Origin: Adiantum capillus-veneris
Lineage: Eukaryota > Streptophyta > Polypodiopsida > Polypodiales > Pteridaceae
NCBI GenBank assembly: GCA_014529385.2
Contig: CM043958.1
Coordinates: forward strand, 154,017,293 to 154,081,292
Reading direction: 5' to 3'
DNA: 64,000 bases
Shown here: piece after piece, positions 59,502-64,000 of the stretch
Layout of the letters: the number at the start of each line of letters is the position of its first letter
How positions within the stretch are numbered: position 1 is the first letter of the stretch
The notes under the pieces: generated by a model
Seen by the model: the letters and a program-made list of their open reading frames with translations, nothing else
Told to the model about the DNA's origin: nothing
Database searches by the model: none
Program-made: the position numbers and the translations under genes

Positions 59502-61287
59502 CGAAAACCTTAGGTAGGTGACCGAGACTAGTCCTTGAGGATAGGGATTCTTTGGCTTGCCAAGAGTTTCGTTTTACATTTAGATAGGATCAGAGGGTGG
59601 GTCTAGGGAGCATGTGTCTAGCCTAGATCCTTTGACTTAGGTAGTCTTAGGTAGTTTTTAGTTGAGTTGTGTTATAAAGAGTAGGAGTTTGAGTGGTAGA
59701 AGCGGTGAAAGGAGAGCTTGGGAATCTGGAGAGGCCAAGAAGCAACCAAAACACCATTATCACCATTTCACATGAGGAGTAGGAGTAGAGTAAGTAGGAC
59801 ATCCTGATTCAGGATCTAGAGCACTTAATGCATGTATACTTGCTTGTTGGATTCATCACAAGGTTGTAAAAGACGCAAAAAGATGCGAAAGTGTGTTTGA
59901 AAGCTAAGGTGAAGTCCAAAAGTTACTGTGAGTGTTTCTGATAGAGCTGCAGAGCATCAGGAGCATTTCTGTCATGAAAAAATTTAATTTTAAGCCAAAA
60001 GACATCCTACGCGTAGGATGTCTACAGTTTAATCTGGTGGGAATTTTGGAATTTTTAGTTGACCAGTGTGTTCAGAAGGTAGGTTTTACCCTATTTTCAC
60101 ATGGAAAGTGGAAATTTGACCATATCTTGATAGGATAAGGCCCGATACACTGAAATTGCCAAACATCCTACCCACATAGTGCCAAGGCATTATTTTAAGA
60201 CCAAAACCATGGGATGACTGCATGAGCATTATCTGCATGATATATTGAGTGACTAAGAGAGGTTTCATCTCATTTGGGTGAGAAAATGGGGTTCTAAGCA
60301 GACTTTAGCACTTTTGACTGAAAAAGGCTAGAACAGCTAAAATTGGGGACTTTTGAAATCCAAACCAAATTTTAAGCATACCACTAGGTTGCCGACATCA
60401 AGGGGAAGCTGTGGGTCAAGTTTGGGGTCAAACAGAACAAAAAGACATCCTACGCGTAGGATGTCATCTATGTGATTTTGCACTCCAAACCTAATTTTGA
60501 GCATACCAAAGTGATCAGCAACTCAAGGAGAGTCTGTGCTTTGCATTTGAAGCCATTCTGAGCAAAAAGACATGCTACGCGTAGGATCTCTAAAGCAAGA
60601 AATTGAAGCCAGATACTGACTGTAGACATAGCAAGGTGTTGTATAGCCTGAGGCAAGCCTCCTAGTCAATTTTTGGTCCAAATTGGGGTTGATTAGACTG
60701 ATCAAGACTAACAGCAGGCTGTCGGAACAGATTTCTGATCCATTGACCAGCTTATAGGTCTCCAAATCAAAAACTAAAAACAGATGTGGACTCAGCACAT
60801 GAAGGGGAATCCATAGTGCAAGAATCCAGGCAAAACATAGTAGGAGATATCCTACGCGTAGGATGTCTAGTGGGCTTAGTGAAGAGAAAATTTGACTAAG
60901 CTTATACAATGAGGTTCCATTTGGCTTAAGGGTTCTAGAACTTCTTTCAGAAGTGAATTTGGACCTTGTTTGACCTTTTGACGGAGCAAAGACTAAATTC
61001 AGACTTTTCAGGTAAATTGACCGACATCCGAGGGCAGTACAGTTCCAGATTAGCAGACCTAATCCAGAACACCAGTAGTGTATAAGATACAATAGTGGTT
61101 GAGATTAACTCTCCAGTTATACCAATCATTACTAAGATAACCTCTAGCGGTTAAATGCTTTGATTCGATTGCCGAAATTAAATGCTTGTGTACAGGTATA
61201 TTCAGCAGCAAAGCAAGAAGTTATGCGAAGACTGATCCTTTGCCAGGTGAGTGGTTGGAATTGTGATAAGTTGCATTGATAAGTTTG
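59502..61287 (+). promoter_or_regulatory. element 4 leader with palindrome copies
   Basis: Carries the same palindrome as element 2 at 60000-60023 (perfect), 60443-60466 (last base changed), 60568-60591 (two changes) and 60845-60868 (one change). The flanking text (CATCAAGGGGAAGCTGTGGG, TATGTGATTTTG) is shared with element 2 in a more diverged form. Confidence 0.82.
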
Positions 61288-63940
61288 ATGAATTTAAGAT
61301 CAGGAAGATACATTTTTAGAGACCAAAAGGTGGCACGTGACCAAGGTAGTTTAGTGTCCACCGAGGAGAGTGTAACTCAAGCAAGGCTAGATCCACTAGC
61401 ACCGATTATTGAGGAGGGTAGTGATACTGACACTTCATCAGACAAATCCTTCTTCATGATGGGTAGTCAATAGCCAGGAGGTTTCACCTATGATGGACCA
61501 ATGCCAGGAGAAAGCACCTCCCTAAATCCTTTGAATGATTCCAAGTTCACTACGATCTTCTTAGAAGGAACAAACTTGAGGGGAGCCTTAGTCTATTCTG
61601 ACTATCAAGGACGCAAGTGTATTTGTATTGAAGAAACACCGGCTCAGAGACTAGAGATAATTCGAGTCTATGATGATGGAGATAGATTCTGATACGAAAA
61701 GGGGAACCACTATCTGATAGTTAGTAACCCTGAAGATTACAACATATATGGTTTCAGAAACTCAAGAACCGCTCCAAACATTGATCGACCTGGAGCGATT
61801 TTTATGTATGATAAGACTTATAATGAGAATGTGGGAATCTATAAGCATGAGAGCGAGGGAATAGTCTCTTACTTTCGCTGCAAAGAACCATACCCAAACG
61901 AGTTAAAGCAAAGACAAGGTTCTTTACTTATTTTCTTATGAAACTGCTATGGGGAAGGATATAGTTTTTGTTGATAGGTACGGGCGAGAATACCAACGTA
62001 TTCTCCCAGAGGAGGTAGAAAAGGCAACAGTTCCAAGAGCATCAACATATGCCCCCGATGAAGTGCCAAGAGCCACCTACACCCCTAGCAAGTCGACAAA
62101 TCCATTTTCAAAGGAGTATGACACGACCTCACATTCCACCCGACCGCAGACATTCAACAATCAAAACCAACCAACAACTCAGCCATCATTGCATGCATGG
62201 CTTCGATAGAGTGCAACATTAGATCAGGACCAAAACCGAGATGGTTATCAAGCGGCACGAGGGCTAAGGGATTTACAAGAATCACCAGTCTATTCGCGGT
62301 ATCACGGAGAGAGTAAGCCAAAGACTCAAGGGTCAACAGAGCCTGGAAGACCACCCATAGAACGAGTCCGAAGAGATGAACCATCTCTTGCAAGAACTCT
62401 TAGAAATTATTGCTTAGGAGCACCACTGGGAGGGGAACCAGCCTACTACAGAAGACCAGAGGAGGTTTATAGATTGGGACGTGGAGATCCAATGATGAGA
62501 TTTGTAGATCATCGTAGAATTAGACCTTCTCAAGTGCAAAAATGGGTAAACAAGAAATACACGAAAAACAGGGATCTGAGAGATCATGTAGCAGCCTTTG
62601 TGCGTGTAATTAGAGCGGAAGAGATGCTAGACTTCCCTACCCAATTTACAGGGTTTGGACTAACCTTAGAGGATGATGCTGCTACTTGGTTTGACTCTAT
62701 GGAGCATAGAGACTTTGAGTCTATGGAGGAAGTGTTTGACGAGTTTATCGAGGAATTCTCACAAAGGGGGATAGGTCATAATACTGTCTCACAAATCCAT
62801 AAATTCAAACAGAAAGACCGGGAATCTGTGCCAAAAGGTATCCCTAAGACTAAAAAGATATGTAAGTTCTGTCCTGTGGAAGAACTGCCAACTCGGTCCA
62901 AACTTATGCTTATATTTATCCAAGGACCAAGGAATGCAGATCTCAAGAAGGACTTACATATGAAGAGGAGCACGACGTTGAATGAGTTAACCAAGGAGGC
63001 TCTTTACCTTGTAGACAATTGTGCGGTCTACAAAGAGGGTGAGTTTAAGGATCTTGACGATGATTCATCCTCACAACAAAGTGGAAGCAAGTCTTCTAAG
63101 ACAGCGTCGAAAAGAGAAGTAGCTGTAAACCAGGAGTAGCTTGTAGAGGAAGTGCTAAAAAAGATTAACTTGTACGCCAAACCCCAGGCTAAACAGCCCA
63201 AGTGGTGTGCTATTGAACAAAAATGGACAAACCATGGGACGAAGGAATGTTATTATAACAAGGGATATGTGAGAGAGAGACCTTACGCTCCCCAAGATCA
63301 GGTAGCTTCTCCTCAAGTTCCACCGATGCCTAGGTATCAAGCACGAAACCTACCAGGACATGTAGGTGTAGAAAGACCACAACCAGTGTTGAGGCAACAA
63401 CCACCCCTACCAGGATTATGACCAATTGGCATAAGATACAAACCAACAGTAACTGAATCAGAAGAGAAGGCTTTGGTGCCTATGCATGCATATTATGAAG
63501 ATCCCAATGGATATGCGGCAAATCCTGTCTATTATCCACCGGAAGAACCCTCAACACCAAAACCATGGAGCATGATGGGAGGTACAGGACCACCAATAGC
63601 TGCACAGGCAGCAAGAGAAGGAAGATATAGCTTAGATGAACGAACGTTGTTGTTCATAGCAAACGGAGGCATGGGTGGGCCGAGACATGCATACCAACAA
63701 ACAGGAGCTCAAGGAGCACCTCAACAGCTTAAAGGACCCTGCTACAAGTGTGGTGGAGACCATTGGCTAAGAGGCTTTCCTCATGATGAAATCATTAGAG
63801 TCAACGTATATTGCACCGAGTGTGGAGTTACTCATTTGATTCCTAATTGCCCTAAGAACCCGAGCAAAGGAGCAAAAACTACCTTGAACATGCTGAAGGC
63901 AGTGCCTTCCAATGTGGAGGGTCAGAAAACGAGACAATAA
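61288..63940 (+). pseudogene. element 4 Gag, frameshift and stops
   Basis: Starts at ATG 61288 with MNLRSGRYIFRDQ, as in element 3. The N-terminal extension includes SDYQGRKCICIEE and, after a stop (61690) and a frame change near 61930, FVDRYGREYQRIL. The capsid-like core at 62474-63139 reads VQKWVNKKYTKNRDLRDHV, GFGLTLEDDAATWFDS and HNTVSQIHKFKQKD. The C-terminal part from 63152 has proline-rich sequence and two knuckles: CYKCGGDHWLRGFP (last Cys lost) and YCTECGVTHLIPNC with Cx2Cx3Hx4C spacing. Stops at 62207, 63137, 63419 and 63938 interrupt the second frame. Confidence 0.83.
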
Positions 63941-64000
63941 TACCTATTCAGGCAGTAACACGAGCCCAAGCTCAAAGAATGATGAACGAATCCATAATTG

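Larger units (their letters stand above)
58554..64000 (+). mobile_element. Ty3/gypsy Athila/Tat-like element 4, continues past window
   Basis: LTR, PBS, a leader with palindromes and Gag are present. The window ends in the C-terminal part of Gag, so protease and any pol lie outside. Gene order and sequence are homologous to element 2, but the LTR and leader are clearly diverged from it. Confidence 0.82.

Overview
The window is nuclear DNA of a land plant and consists almost entirely of nested, mostly decayed LTR retrotransposons in a matrix of very abundant (CA/TG)n and (AG/CT)n microsatellites. Evidence for a plant is the Ty1/copia element with a TGGTATCAGAGC primer-binding site, and the Athila/Tat-type Ty3/gypsy elements with a TTGGCGC..GCCGGGGA primer-binding site and Cx2Cx3Hx4C Gag knuckles. 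The density of AC/GT tracts hints at a fern or other non-angiosperm, but that is only a guess. I found no intact host gene, tRNA or rRNA.

Layout. 1-1645: microsatellites, a MITE-like inverted-repeat unit and a Ty3/gypsy RT remnant. 1646-6692: a minus-strand Ty1/copia element with near-complete Gag-Pol but a promoter-less 5' LTR. 7255-8970 and 14221-15891: two inverted copies of a 1.7-kb LTR-like repeat. Between them lie a gag-only element with its own LTR pair (about 8992-11983) and a minus-strand gypsy gag-protease remnant (12902-14203). 15892-25897: mostly unassigned sequence with a decayed host-like reading frame and a PIF1/Helitron helicase remnant. 25898-34850: a decayed Athila/Tat-like element (element 3) with gag, protease, two successive RT-RNase H blocks and integrase. 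35693-41363: a minus-strand gag-only element (element D) with 1.5-1.8-kb LTRs and long G tracts. 42250-44530: a minus-strand gypsy pol remnant. 44590-46041: a copia 3' end remnant. 46042-57049: element 2. 57050-58553: a second copy of the minus-strand gag-protease remnant. 58554-64000: element 4, related to element 2 and running off the window.

The most interesting object is element 2. It has paired LTRs, a PBS, a 2.3-kb leader carrying six copies of a 24-bp palindrome (GACATCCTACGCGTAGGATG core), a long Gag-protease frame, a basic tail with an array of W-x-P-K motifs, no RT or integrase, and a fragment of a host DEAD-box RNA helicase directly before the polypurine tract and 3' LTR. Element 4 has a diverged leader with the same palindrome. 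Element 3 is the only member here with RT/integrase and represents the kind of element that could mobilise the others. These interpretations rest on reading the sequence; no database search was possible.
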